Assembly: GCA_026770575.1 (NCBI GenBank)
Contig: MU657171.1
Span: forward strand, 414,647 to 439,712
From: Pelagophyceae sp. CCMP2097
Taxonomy: Eukaryota; Sar; Pelagophyceae
Length of the DNA: 25,066 nt
Direction of reading: 5' to 3'
Shown here one piece after another: positions 1-9,406 of this stretch. Within the stretch, counting starts at the first letter, position 1; the number at the start of each line of letters is the position of its first letter. The notes below the pieces were generated by a model, which saw only the letters and a list, made by a program, of their open reading frames with translations, searched no databases and was not told where the DNA came from. A program made the translations under genes and the position numbers.

Positions 1-307
1 ATTTGAAAGTTCAGCGATTAGTTAAATAATTTCAATTATTTACGTGGGCATTGCAATGGGATTTGGCTGTATCCTTCGGGTCCTCCGTGTGCCTCCGGCG
101 CGCTCTTGTAATTGCCCCAAGTAATCCTTCAATCAAAGGACCCGAAGGGCCCTTGCCGTAAACTGACGTTGAATAAACGGCAAGGACCCTTCGGGTCCTC
201 AAAAAAACATAAAGCTGCCGGGGACTTTAGAAAGTCCGCGCAGCCATGAAAAAATCTTCTGAATCTGAGCATCCCGGGGGTTCGCCATCGTGCTGGGGCG
301 GACTTTC
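1..307. other. Intergenic, AT-richer, with a hairpin
   Basis: No coding region is supported here. The first 60 bases are AT-rich, and several copies of a short ACCCGAAGGG/CCCTTCGGGT motif follow. This stretch lies downstream of the minus-strand zinc-finger gene, so it probably holds that gene's 3' untranslated region and its end. Confidence 0.6.
138..198. repeat. Inverted repeat, 22-base arms (hairpin)
   Basis: Arms at 138-159 and 177-198 are reverse complements with one mismatch, separated by a 17-base AT-rich loop. It sits about 110 bases past the stop of the minus-strand zinc-finger gene. It could be a 3'-end structure of that transcript or a small dispersed repeat; the sequence alone does not decide. 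Confidence 0.75.
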
Positions 308-1319
308 TTATTGCGGCGGCTCGGCTTTAACGAGCTCCTCGTAGACCTCCGGCGAGCAGAGCGTGAGCTCCTTGACGAGCGGGTTGAACGTCGACTTTCG
401 GAAGTTGTCGTCCGAGAGCAAGTACTTCTTCGACCTGCGGCGCCGCGTCGGAGCGGGCTGCCGCGGCGACAGCGGCGGGGATCCGCCGCGACGCCTGCGA
501 TCCGCAGGGTTCCGCAGACGCACATTTCCACGAGGGCGGAGCGGAGCGCGGCCGCGTCGTCGGGCAGCGCCGCGTTGTTGCCCGAGCGTTGCCGTTCCTT
601 CTTGATCTCAAAGATTTCCTACGAAACGCGGCGTGCCGAGTTCGGCCCAAAAGTCGTGCGGGCGCACCTCGTCGCTCGTGTTGGCAAGGTCGCGCAGCCA
701 CCACACTTGGTTCACCAGGTCCTCGACGGCGGCGTTCGGCGTGAGCATCTCGCCTGCGCCCGGCGTGGTTCGGCGCGTGCTGGGACTATAGCAGACTCTG
801 TTCTCTCGGACTCGCTGCCCCGCGTCGCGGCGCCCGCTCCGTTTCGGCGCCACGCACCTTTCTCCGCCGCGCCGGCCCAGGACCATTTGTTCTGCCTGTT
901 GCCTGCGCGCCGCGTCGTTGGGCCGCGCCCGCGGGCGCGTCCGGCGGCGCGCGCGCCGCGTCGTCTTTCCGGGCCGCGCCCGCGGGCGCGTCCGGCGGCT
1001 CGGGACGCTGGCGTGCTGTACGGGGCCCCGACGACGACTTTTGCTGCTGCTTGGGCGAGCCCTTGGTGCCGCAGCGGAAGCAGCTCGACCGGTAGGCAAA
1101 GTTGCTGGCCTGGCACGACGGGCAGTTCCAGTCGCCAGCCCGCGACTGCGGCGCGCCGCCGCGGCCGGCGCCGCCGCCGCGCTGCGGCGCGCCGCCGCCG
1201 CTGCGAGGCGCGTTTCCGCCGCTGCGTGGCCGCGGCGCGGCGCTCATGCTCACGGTGCGCCGCTGCGGCGCCAGCCCCAGCGCCGCCGTGCACGCCAGCA
1301 ACAGCAACGAGGCGCGCAT
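308..1319 (-). CDS. RanBP2-type zinc-finger protein, probable plastid targeting
   Basis: Start ATG at 1319. The N-terminus is a clear signal peptide (MRASLLLLACTAALG) followed by LAPQRR, which resembles the cleavage/transit junction of secondary-plastid leaders. After a Gly/Arg/Pro-rich linker comes one RanBP2-type zinc finger: W64 with Cys66, Cys69, Cys80 and Cys83 in the spacing W-x-C-x2-C-x10-C-x2-C. Such fingers bind single-stranded RNA or proteins; plant organelle members include VAR3 and OZ1 (family knowledge). Proposed exons: 1319-854 (or 858), 753-668, 618-524, 434-308. The last three joins keep frame and use GTGCG donors with AG acceptors. The first is ambiguous: donor 857 (AAG/GTGCGT) is the better site but needs a weak GAG acceptor at 749; donor 853 pairs in frame with a good CGCAG at 754. 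About 255 residues. The C-terminal 100 residues (helical, charged) match nothing I recognise. Confidence 0.75.
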
Positions 1320-1555
1320 GCTTCCGCTGAAGTTTAGCGACTACGTTCGCTGTCGCCAAAAAGAGCTTGCTGTGACGGTATTGGCCGCCTCTTCGGGTGA
1401 CCTGCTAGCCGCGTTCGGCGTCGTGCGACGCACGAGCTGAAGGCCTTCTAAGGGCTCTGGTTTACAAAATTCTTCCCGACACAACGTCCTTGGTCGCAGA
1501 AGGTGCGATTCAAGGTCCGACTCCGAGGAGCGGCGAGACCGAGCGGGCGCCCGGT
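1320..1555. promoter_or_regulatory. Divergent intergenic spacer
   Basis: The spacer separates the start of the minus-strand zinc-finger gene (1319) from the first ATG of the plus-strand repeat gene (1556). It must hold upstream sequence for both. I see no recognisable promoter element; the assignment rests on gene orientation alone. Confidence 0.35.
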
Positions 1556-3204
1556 ATGGCGGCAAGAGGCGTGCAAGTTGGGGCGCGCGTCTGCCTCATG
1601 AGCGACTCGGCGCGGCGCGGCGTCGCCGAGCCACAAGGCAACAGTGGCTGGTGGGCTGTGCGATTTACCGACAAGAGCCGCAACTCCACGTGAAGGACCT
1701 CGAGGTGCTGCCGTCCGACGACGCCACGTTCGAGCCGTCGCAAGCTCCGCCGAACTTCGTGGAGAGGCAGCAAGAGGAGCAGGCGACCATCATGGCGGCA
1801 TGAGGCGTGCAGATTGGGGCGCGCGTCTGCCTCGCGAGCGACTCGGCGCGGCGCGGCGTCGTCGAGTCACATGTCTCTGGAGGCTGGTGGGCTGTGCGAT
1901 TCACCGACAAGAGCCGCAACATCCAAATGAAGGATCTCGAGGGGCTGTCGTCCGACGACGCCACGTTCGAGCCGTCGCAAGCTCCGCAGAGCGGGAGGGA
2001 GAAGCGGCGAGAGGCGCAGGTGACCACCGTGGTGGCACGAGCCGTGCGCGTTGGGGCGCGCGTCTGCCTCGCGAGCGACTCGGCGCGGCGCGGCGTCGTC
2101 GAATCACAAGGCGCTGGAGGCTACTGGGCCGTGCGATTCGCCGACACGAGCCGCAACATCCACGTCAAGGACCTCGAGGTGCTGACATCCGACGACGCCA
2201 CGTTCGAGCCGTCGAGAGCTCCGTCGAGCTGGGCGGAGAAGAAGCAAGAGGAGCAGGCGGCGCGAGCCGTGCAGGTTGGGGCGCGCGTCTGTCTCGCGAG
2301 CGACTTGGCGCGGCGCGGCATCGCCGAGCCACATGTCTCTAGAGGCTATTGGGCCGTGCGGTTCGCCGACGAGAGCCGCAACGTCCACGTCAAGAACCTC
2401 GTGGTGCTGCCGTCCGACGACGACACGTTCGAGCCGTCGCAAGCTCCGCAAAACGCCAAGAAGAGGAAAAAGGAGAAGCGGGCCAGTCCCGTGGATCTTG
2501 TGCTTAAAGCAGCGGCTCCACCGGCTGCTGCATCGAGCCACAAACGCCGCACCGAGGCCTCTGACGACGCGGGCGCCGCCGCCGCGGGCGAGGCCTCTGC
2601 AGACGGCAAGGAGCCCTGCGACGATGCTTCGGGAGACGAGCCGAGAGCGAAGCGGCTGCGAGGCCTCGGCGACGAGGCGCTCGAGTCGGCGCCGCTGTTT
2701 AGCAGCCTCGATGACGCGAACCGGGAGATCGCGGGGCTGTGGGCGCTCGTCGGCGGCGCGCTTGTCGAAACGATGGACGTCGACGCAGACGGAGCCGTCG
2801 AGGCCGCGGCCGAGGCCGCTGCGCGGCGCCGCGCGACGGCGGCGCCTGCGAGCGGCCTCGCCGCCCTCGTCTCGCTCCACGCATCGCACGAGACCATTTG
2901 CGTCGCGATCAAGGAGGAGCGAGACGCGATTACTGAGGAGAGAGACAAGGTGACGGAGGACCGGGGCGACCACGAGGACGAGTGCATGACGGCGCACAAC
3001 TTCATCGAGCAGCAGAAAGATGTGATCGGCGGCCTGAAGGATGAGATCGGCGGCCTGCCACTGGAGATCGACGGCCTGTGGCGGGAGGCGCCGCGCCGCG
3101 ACGAGACCGGGGCGCGCCGCGTCGAGGCTGCCATCGCCGAGCTCGAGACCGCCGCCATCGAGGCGCCGCCGCAGCCGACGAATCGGCGCGCGCGCCAGAA
3201 GTGA
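1556..3204 (+). CDS. Tudor/SH3-like repeat protein with coiled coil (disrupted or intron-containing 5' part)
   Basis: The protein has four copies of a 75-79 residue unit of the form VGARVCLASD-RRGV-(x)-WAVRF-D-SRN-(x)-LEVL-SDD-TFEPS, which reads as a small beta-barrel of the Tudor/SH3 type (inference from pattern). After the repeats come a basic cluster (AKKRKKEKR, likely nuclear signal), an acidic Ala/Asp-rich stretch and a coiled coil with EERD/TEERDK heptads near 2911-3060. Stop is at 3202-3204. ATG 1556 opens repeat 1, but compared with its sister copies one base is missing near 1684 (AAC-TCC for AAC-ATC), and repeat 2 is preceded by an in-frame TGA at 1801. A 155-base intron from 1658 (GTGCGA) to 1812 (GCAG) would remove both and join in phase 0. 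Without splicing, the first in-frame ATG of the long frame is at 1927. A chromatin or RNA adaptor role is a guess. Confidence 0.6.
1577..2455 (+). repeat. Four tandem coding repeats, 225-237 bases
   Basis: Units begin with GTTGGGGCGCGCGTCTG or a close variant at 1577, 1813, 2050 and 2275. Spacings are 236, 237 and 225 bases. The 236-base spacing is the one-base deletion that shifts frame in unit 1. High nucleotide identity between units, also at third codon positions, suggests recent duplication or gene conversion. Confidence 0.85.
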
Positions 3205-3256
3205 ACGCGCGGCTCGGACGGTTCCCGCCCAGTAAACTCATACTCTTCTTCAAGCG

Positions 3257-3550
3257 TCACGAGTTCCGGGCCGTCGCAGCGCGGGCCTCGCGGCGGCACG
3301 CCCACACGCCCGTATTTCGACGAGGCGCGCATGCGGGCAGCGCCGCCGCGGCCCGACGTCGGGAGCAGCCGCTGGATAAGGAAGCCCCTTCAAACCCACC
3401 CGCGTCGCCCGCCGCCTCGGAGACGTAGCGATCCGCCCAGTAGAGGTGCTCGTCGCCGTCTTTCGGGGGTGCCGGGCCCGCGGCGGCCGGCGACGCGGCG
3501 CCCGCGGCGGCCTTTGCAGGCTGCGCGGCGCGCTTCCGCTTCGGCGGCAT
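3257..3550 (-). CDS. Possible small basic protein (weak)
   Basis: ATG at 3550 begins MPPKRKRAAQPAK, a lysine/arginine-rich start followed by an Ala/Pro linker and the more ordinary segment DGDEHLYWADRYVSEAAG. It could end at the stop at 3257 unspliced, or use a donor at 3399 (G/GTGGGT) and continue into a glutamate-rich stretch antisense to 3190-3286. I cannot find a convincing second exon and terminus. It diverges from the plus-strand gene at 3835. It may be chance coding in GC-rich DNA. Confidence 0.3.
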   Translation of the reverse strand: MPPKRKRAAQPAKAAAGAASPAAAGPAPPKDGDEHLYWADRYVSEAAGDAGGFEGASLSSGCSRRRAAAALPACAPRRNTGVWACRREARAATARNS

Positions 3551-3834
3551 CGCGGCCGCGCTGCCGGGTCGCGCGAGAGAGACTGCGAGCGTCGCCGACG
3601 TCGGACGTCGCGACGGTCGGAATACTCTCAGCAGGCTCCCTGCAGGCCGGCCTGCCGGTCGCACTTAACTTTGAAGGCGATTTCCGTTTTTTCGCGCTGA
3701 GGCAAGTGCCCAAGGAAAAACGAACGCACCGTCGCGGGGGTCGACGACTCGGGTCGACGTCGGGGCTGCGGTGACCCGTCGGCGGCGCGGACGCAGCGGC
3801 CGCAGCCTCGCGCGGGCTCGACGTCGAGTCGACG

Positions 3835-5374
3835 ATGGCCCACGCGGTGGACGCGTGGCGCGCGGTGCTGCGGCAGCTGCGGGCGCTGGCACACGAGCGC
3901 GACGACGACGCGCTCTTCGGCGCGCTCCTCCACGCCATCAAGAGCGCGCGCCGCGGCAAAGCCACGTGAGGCCCTCGCCGCGGGGCACGAGGCCGGCGGC
4001 GGCAGGCGCGTTCGTAGGCGCGCACCGCCTCCGAGCTACGGCGGCGCGGAGCTGAAGCTGCTGCGCGAACTCTCGCAGGCGCACGACCGCGCGGCTGTCC
4101 GCCACGCCGCGGGCCTCCTCCTCGTGGCCGTGCTGCCAGAAGCCGCGCCGCCATCGGAAAACGGCGTACACAGAGCCGCGAGGAACATCGCAGAGACGCG
4201 CTGCGAAGGACCTGCGCCGAGGACGCGTGCCGCGCCGTCATCGCTTCGCTAGGTCCAAAGACGCTGCGGCCCAGGAGCGCGCTCTCGTGGCCGGCGCCGG
4301 CGACGCCGTCGACCGGTGGCTCGTCCTCTCCGGTCTGCGCCCCCCGGGCTCCGGTGCGAGCCGGTCGCCCGTTTCCGAATCGGCGCGCGAGGCGCTGCGC
4401 GCCGTGCTTGACGAGGCCGGCGTAGCCGCGGACGGCGCGGAGCAGCGGCGCGCGGACGCGGCGCGCGCGGCGCGGTCGGAGATGGCGCGGTGCCTCCCCG
4501 TGGAGACGAAGGACCGGTCGCTGCTCCTGGAGGTCCGCGGCGCCCCGGACCCGCGCGTCCACGTCGTCGCCGTCGCGCTGGCAAACGACCTGCGCGCCCG
4601 CTTCCCCGTCGCGCCCGCCGAGCAGCCGCAGGCCGCAATCTCGCCCGGCGCGCGCGACCGGCGGCCCGCCGACGACGTCGAGCTCTGGAGCGGCCGCTGC
4701 GTCCTCGTCATTTCCGGCGGCACCATCCTTGACGTGGCCGCGACGCTGACGGCGAGCGTGCTGCGCGACGCAGAGGCCGGCCCGGGCGACGCCGGTGACG
4801 ACTGGGGCCTCGCAGCGGACCGCCCGCGCGCGGCCGCCGCCGACGGCCCGCGGCGGCGGCGCCTCGCCGTGCTCCGCTTCCGCGCCACGGCCGATGGCGC
4901 CGACGGCGAAAAGGCGCTGCGCATCGAGGCCTGCATCTCGCAGCCCGCCGCGCGCCGCTTCCTCGCCGACAACGACGACGGGGCCGAACCCGGCGCGCCG
5001 GCGGACGCGCCGCCCGAGCTCCGCGGCGTCGTCGGCCTCTGCGGCAGGCCGCGCCTCGCGCGAGAGCTCTGTGAGGGCCTCATCGCCGTCCCGCGCGGCG
5101 CGCTGCGCGCGCAGCAGCAGGGCGGTGGCTTCGCGGGCGGCGCCGACGACGCGCAGCCCGAAACCGACGTGGTCGTCTGGGGCCACGCCGACGGCGAGGC
5201 GCAGCCGCACGCGAGCATCGTGGCGCGGTGCTGCGCGCTCCTCGCGGCGGCGCAGGCCTCTGCGCGGCGCGCGGCGCTCCTCGCCGTCGTCGGCGAGGTG
5301 AACCGCGCGCTCGTGCGCCGCGACGCGCCGCCGCTCGCGGCGCCGGCGGCGGCGCCGCGTGCGCGGCACGGAAT

Positions 5375-5412
<38 letters not shown>

Positions 5413-6131
5413 GCCTCAGCGCCTCGGCGCGGCGCCAGCTTGTCGCCGTCCGCGATTGTATCGTCGAGGCGCTCAAGAAAGAGACGCTCGGCGACCTCCG
5501 CCGCGCGGGCGCGCGCAGCGCTAGCGCGCGCGCCCGGCCCGGCGCGGGCCTCGAGGCGGCGCGAACCGCCGCCGTCGCCGGCCTCCTCGGCCTCGTCGCG
5601 CCTGTCGACGCCGGCCGTCACCGCGAGGCGGCGCGCGCCGCGGCGCCCGCCGACGGCCGCCGCCGCGCCAGCCGCCCCGACGCGTCACCGGTGCGCCGGG
5701 CGCGGCCGGCGTCCGCGGCGGGCGCGCGGCCGGCGTCCGCGGGCGCGCGGTGGCGCGGCGGCTCGGACGCGGACGACTCGGACGCGTTCGCCCCGCCGCG
5801 CGTCATCCTCGGTGGCAGGCGCGAGGCGGACAAGTGGGAGGCGACCGCGGCCGCCACCGGCCCGCCGCGCACGGGCGTGGACCGCGCGTCGGCGCGCGCC
5901 ATCGGCAAGGCCGAGGCGCTGGCCGTGCACGAGGCCGCCCTCGACGCGCGCCGCCGCGCCGCGCGCGCTCAGTCGCTCAAGCTCTCCGACGCGCGCCGCG
6001 CGGCCAACGTCGCCGACGACGCGCGCCGCCTCGACGCGCTCGAGAGGCACAACGACCTCGAGGCCGACATGGTCCACAAGCGCCGTCAATCGCTCCTCGA
6101 GCGACCCACGGCCCACCCGTTCAAAGTATAA
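3835..6131 (+). CDS. Unrecognised 726-residue protein with polyproline run
   Basis: I do not recognise this protein. ATG at 3835 starts a helical N-terminus (MAHAVDAWRAVLRQLRALAH). Exons 3835-3965, 4018-4129 and 4194-6131 join in frame: the first intron runs GTGAGG to CGTAG (52 bases, phase 2), the second GTGCTG to CGCAG (64 bases, phase 0). The middle has a plausible folded domain with hydrophobic strands (RSLLLEVRGAPDPRVHVVAV, CVLVISGGTILDVAATL, LAVLRFRATADG). Twelve prolines encoded by a pure CCG run (5376-5411) form residues 476-487. A disordered Arg/Ala/Ser-rich part follows, then a charged helical C-terminus ending HPFKV. No signal peptide or membrane segment is visible. The polyproline next to a helical tail would suit a profilin- or SH3/WW-binding scaffold, but that is only a suggestion. 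Confidence 0.7.
5376..5411 (+). repeat. (CCG)12 trinucleotide tract, coding
   Basis: Twelve uninterrupted CCG codons encode proline 476-487 of the gene at 3835-6131. Pure codon runs like this are prone to length change between strains. Confidence 0.95.
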
Positions 6132-7183
6132 AGTGAGCCGTAAGTCAAATGGAAGCTGCGGGAAGCGCCGCCGCTGCGCAGCCCCGAAGTCGCGGGGGCG
6201 CTCAAGAGCCCCGGGGGCACGGCGCGGGTGGCATAGCGACATTGCGAGTTTGAGCAGCGCGGCACTCAGCGCGGCGTCGTTGCAGTTCTCTTGTCGTTCT
6301 CAAGCAGGAGCCCTGGCTCCTGCTCCTTGCGTTGCTTGCTTAAGATCCACCCTGGGTGGGGCTAGCCCAATAGGGTATGCCCGTCTAGTCGGTGCCAAAG
6401 TCAGGCACCCAGGCCAAAAGGTCCGGATGCCATGCCCGCGAAGGTCGTTCTCGCAAACGCACGATCCCCTCGTGCAAGTACGGGACGCTAAACAATGGCT
6501 CTTTGGTCGGGTCCGTCGGGGACGCCTTTTGGGGTGCGCGATGGCGTCGTGCGTACGCCGTTCTCGCGTGCTTTTTAAAAATTTAAAAGGCGATAGGAAT
6601 TCCCATTGTTCTCCAAACTCTCGCTGAAAGAAGACAACTCGCTGAAGAAGCAACGCGGTTTCAACCTTGAGAACAAACACTGTCGAATTAAATTATCACC
6701 GGAAATCTATTAACTATTTTTGGCTCGCGAAGGCGGCTGGCGCTGCGCCGGCCACTCCCGCGAGACGCCCTGGGCGCGCTTGTTTGGCTTTTTCGTCAAC
6801 TGCCTTATTTTGGCGATTCTCTGCGAAAGCTTCTTAATTTAGTAGTTAATCAAGTCTAAACCTTAGGGCCCAAATCAAAAGTCGATGAAGGCGCCAATGA
6901 GTTCCCGGCCAATTGAGACAGACGTTAGGGGCACTGTGCCCGAATGTTATGTCCAAATTGGCCGGCAATTCCTTGCCTCCAAAGTAGGCTACTAAAACTT
7001 CGCGGTTTGAGACGTTTCTTCTTCGCGCGCTGGTCTCCAAGGCGCCAACTAATACGACTGGAGGGGGCGGCAAGAGCGCACGCGCTAAAAAAAATTATCT
7101 TCGGCGATTTCTGTTGTGCAAATTCGACAGTGAAAGTTGCTTCTGCGGTTTGCCCCCCACGCATCGTCCCCCAGTCGCACAGC
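6132..7183. other. Intergenic, about 1 kb, no gene seen
   Basis: Base composition drops toward AT after 6560 and no reading frame with credible protein composition is present. It holds the 3' end of the preceding gene, a cluster of short hairpins (6303-6475), an A-rich stretch (6577-6720) and the upstream region of the sulfatase gene. Confidence 0.6.
6303..6475. repeat. Run of short perfect inverted repeats
   Basis: Five palindromic elements follow each other: 6303-6312 with 6315-6324 (10-base arms, 2-base loop), 6347-6352 with 6354-6359, the palindrome at 6359-6368, 6391-6396 with 6404-6409, and 6459-6464 with 6470-6475. They lie 170-340 bases beyond the stop at 6131. They could be a structured 3' untranslated region, a non-coding RNA, or part of a dispersed repeat. 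Confidence 0.55.
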
Positions 7184-8847
7184 ATGCTGCCGCTGCTCCT
7201 CGCCCTGTTCGGGCTGCGCGGCGCCGCGGCGGCCACGGCCGCTCCCACGGCCAACGTCTTGCCAAACATCTTGCACTTCCAGACGGATGTAAATATAGAG
7301 TCTCCCCCGGCCTCTCGTCTTGCGGCGGACGCCTGCGCGCGTAGGACCTGTCGAACTACTGGGGCTGCGGCACGAGCGCGGTCCCCGCGGCGTGCGAGGA
7401 CCGGCCGGCGACGCCGGCGTTGGACGCGCTCTTCCGCGAGTCGGCGGTCTACACGTTTGCGCACGCGCCGTCATCGCTGTGCGCGCCGGCGCGCTTCGCC
7501 GTGCTGACGTCGCGGTACCCCTCGCGGTCGCGGGGGCCGACGACGGACGGCCTGTGCACGGACTCGCGCGGCACGCCGCTACGCGACATCAAGGTCTGGA
7601 CGTCCAAGCTCGTTTCGGGCGACAACACCATCGCGCGCGTGCTCTTCGGCGCCGGCTACCACACGGGCGCCGTTGGCAAGTGGCACCTGAGCGTTGACCA
7701 GGAAGGGACGTACGACGACCAGCGGCAGCACGCGCTCGACGCGGGCTTCACCTTTGCAGACGGCTTCTCCGTCAGCAACCACGCCGTGCACAACACCGAA
7801 TGGACCGTCTCGCGCGCCGCCGCCTTTATCGCCGGCGCCGTCGACGCAGAAAAGCCGTTCTACCTGTACTTTAACCCGACGCTGCCGCATATCCCGTTGC
7901 TGCTGACGTCGCTGGAGGAGCTCGAAGCCTCCAAGTTCGACACGGCGGCGAGCCCGACGGGCGACCTGGGACCCTTTATCCCGGACCCCTACGCCCTAGA
8001 CGGCCCGCTGCCGCTCGCCTTCCCGCCGCGCGCCGACATCCTAGCGCAGGCGCTGCTGCAGCCGGGCGAACTGACCGTGTCACTGGCCGTCACGTTCGTC
8101 GACGAGGCCTGGGCGGCGCTGCAGCGCGGCCTCGGCGCGCTCGGCGTCCTCGGCAACACGGTGGTGGCGTTCCACATGGACCACGGCTTTGCCGGCAAGG
8201 CGAGCATCGACGAGGGCGGCGTGCACATCGCGCTCATGATCCGCGGCGCCAAAGAGGGCTTTTCAGCGTCGGTGCGGCCCGGCCTCGTCACGACGCTCGA
8301 CCTCGGGCCGACGTTTGCGCAGCTCGCCGGCGTGGCCTTTGACGGCGCAGAGGGCCGCAGCCTCCTGGCCTTTGACGGTTTCCCGGCGGACTTCTCGACG
8401 CGCACCATCTTCGTCGAATTCGAAGCGGACCGCGGCGTCCTCGCCGTCTCGCCCGCGCTCCCGCGCGCCGTGCGCTACGTCCAGGACCTGGGAGCGACGC
8501 GGACTCGGTCCTGCACCGGGTACACCGAGCACCTTAGCTTCCAATCCGACGACTCCACCGCCGATCTCGTCGATATCGCAGACGTCGCCGCGTTCGTCCC
8601 CGGCAAGGACGCCCTCCGCGGCATCCTCGAGTGCCACAACCTCAACGACGGCCCCTGCGCCGACGTCTCCGAATCGTTCACGCTCGAGGGCGGCACGATG
8701 GGCCCCACCGTGGCCCCCACGGTTGGCCCCACCGTGGCCCCCACAACCTGCCCCGGCGACTGCGCCACATGCATCAATGAGAGCGGCAAGTGCGTGCGCC
8801 AAGCCTTGTCAGAGCTGTGCGTGAGCGCTGGCGGAATCGCATGCTAG
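7184..8847 (+). CDS. Secreted sulfatase (formylglycine type)
   Basis: The enzyme would hydrolyse sulfate esters, probably on extracellular or vacuolar polysaccharides or glycans. Exon 1 (7184-7288) encodes a signal peptide (MLPLLLALFGLRGAAAA) and LPNILHFQTD. A 56-base intron (GTAAAT to CGTAG) joins in phase 0 to exon 2 (7345-8847), completing the family's metal-binding Asp pair (QTDD). The active-site signature C-A-P-A-R is at residues 81-85, where Cys81 would become formylglycine. Further family motifs are GKWHL (146-150), PHIP (216-219) and MDHG (313-316). The mature enzyme is about 515 residues, normal for the family. The C-terminus adds a Pro/Thr linker (GPTVAPT units, about 8700-8750) and a small Cys-rich tail with five cysteines, which may anchor or bind carbohydrate. 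Substrate is not predictable from sequence. Confidence 0.93.
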
Positions 8848-8979
8848 CCACGGCGAGCCCCGCAAAGCACGCCTCCGACCGCGGCTCGAAAGAGCAGCGC
8901 CCTTCCATCCCCTTATGCCTCATGCCGCATGCCTCCTCCTTCCGTCCCCTTCGGGCCCTTATGCCTCCTCTTATAGCAT

Positions 8980-9097
8980 AATCACCTCATTCAATGCTCT
9001 CATTGTCACTGCTCGTCCATGCCATGGTCCTTGTGCCTCCCCCTTTATCAATCAGAATCACCTCCTGAAATGCTCTATGTCACTGCTCGTCCACGCC
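8980..9097. repeat. Imperfect direct repeat, about 43 bases
   Basis: The segment beginning AATCACCTCATTCAATGCTC (8980-9023) recurs at 9056-9097 with a few substitutions and two short gaps. Both copies end in CACTGCTCGTCCA. The period is about 76 bases. Confidence 0.65.
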
Positions 9098-9406
9098 CTG
9101 CTCGTCCACGACACCGAAACCCCAAGCTCGGCGCCCTTCGGCGCCTGGCCCGTCTCAGTGGCCGGGCATTGCAACTGTTGCGGTCCTGAGCTGCGCCCTC
9201 GCTGACGTCAACACTGGCAAGTTCTTGAAAAGTCAACACTTCTCGCCAAAAGAAACTTTGGTCAGAAAATGAATGGCTGCAACTCAACCCTGTCTTCAGA
9301 GTGAAATAACGGATAACCGACGCGAAGCGAAGATATCACCTGTCAAAGGAACAAAGGGGGAGGGTACGCGACGCGCGTCGTGGACGAGCAGGGTGTGGAC
9401 GAGCAG
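9083..9406. repeat. Inverted repeat, 30-base arms 264 bases apart
   Basis: Arm 9083-9112 and arm 9377-9406 are reverse complements with one mismatch. Each arm is itself a doublet of CTGCTCGTCCACG or its complement. Flanks outside the arms do not match, and no open frame that looks like a transposase lies between, so this is either a small non-autonomous repeat or two insertions of a common short repeat. Confidence 0.7.

Noticed and set aside
1807..1809. GTG as the start of the long repeat frame
   Set aside because: A GTG start is not expected in a nuclear eukaryotic gene, and it lies inside repeat homology, directly after the TGA.
4174..4260. Alternative exon 3 reading (AEDACRAVIASLG) for the gene at 3835
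   Set aside because: It looks protein-like but needs a further frameshift to reach the long downstream frame, whereas the acceptor at 4193 joins in phase without one.
3390..5621. 743-residue open frame on the minus strand
   Set aside because: It is antisense to the supported gene at 3835-6131, is dominated by Arg/Ala/Gly, and lacks motifs. Long antisense frames are expected in DNA this GC-rich.
7050..7060. TAATACGACTG resembling a phage T7 promoter
   Set aside because: Only the first ten bases match and the essential downstream part does not. No vector sequence surrounds it.
9131..9146. GC hairpin with TTCG-like loop as a bacterial terminator
   Set aside because: There is no T-run and the context is a eukaryotic nuclear genome; kept only as a local hairpin.
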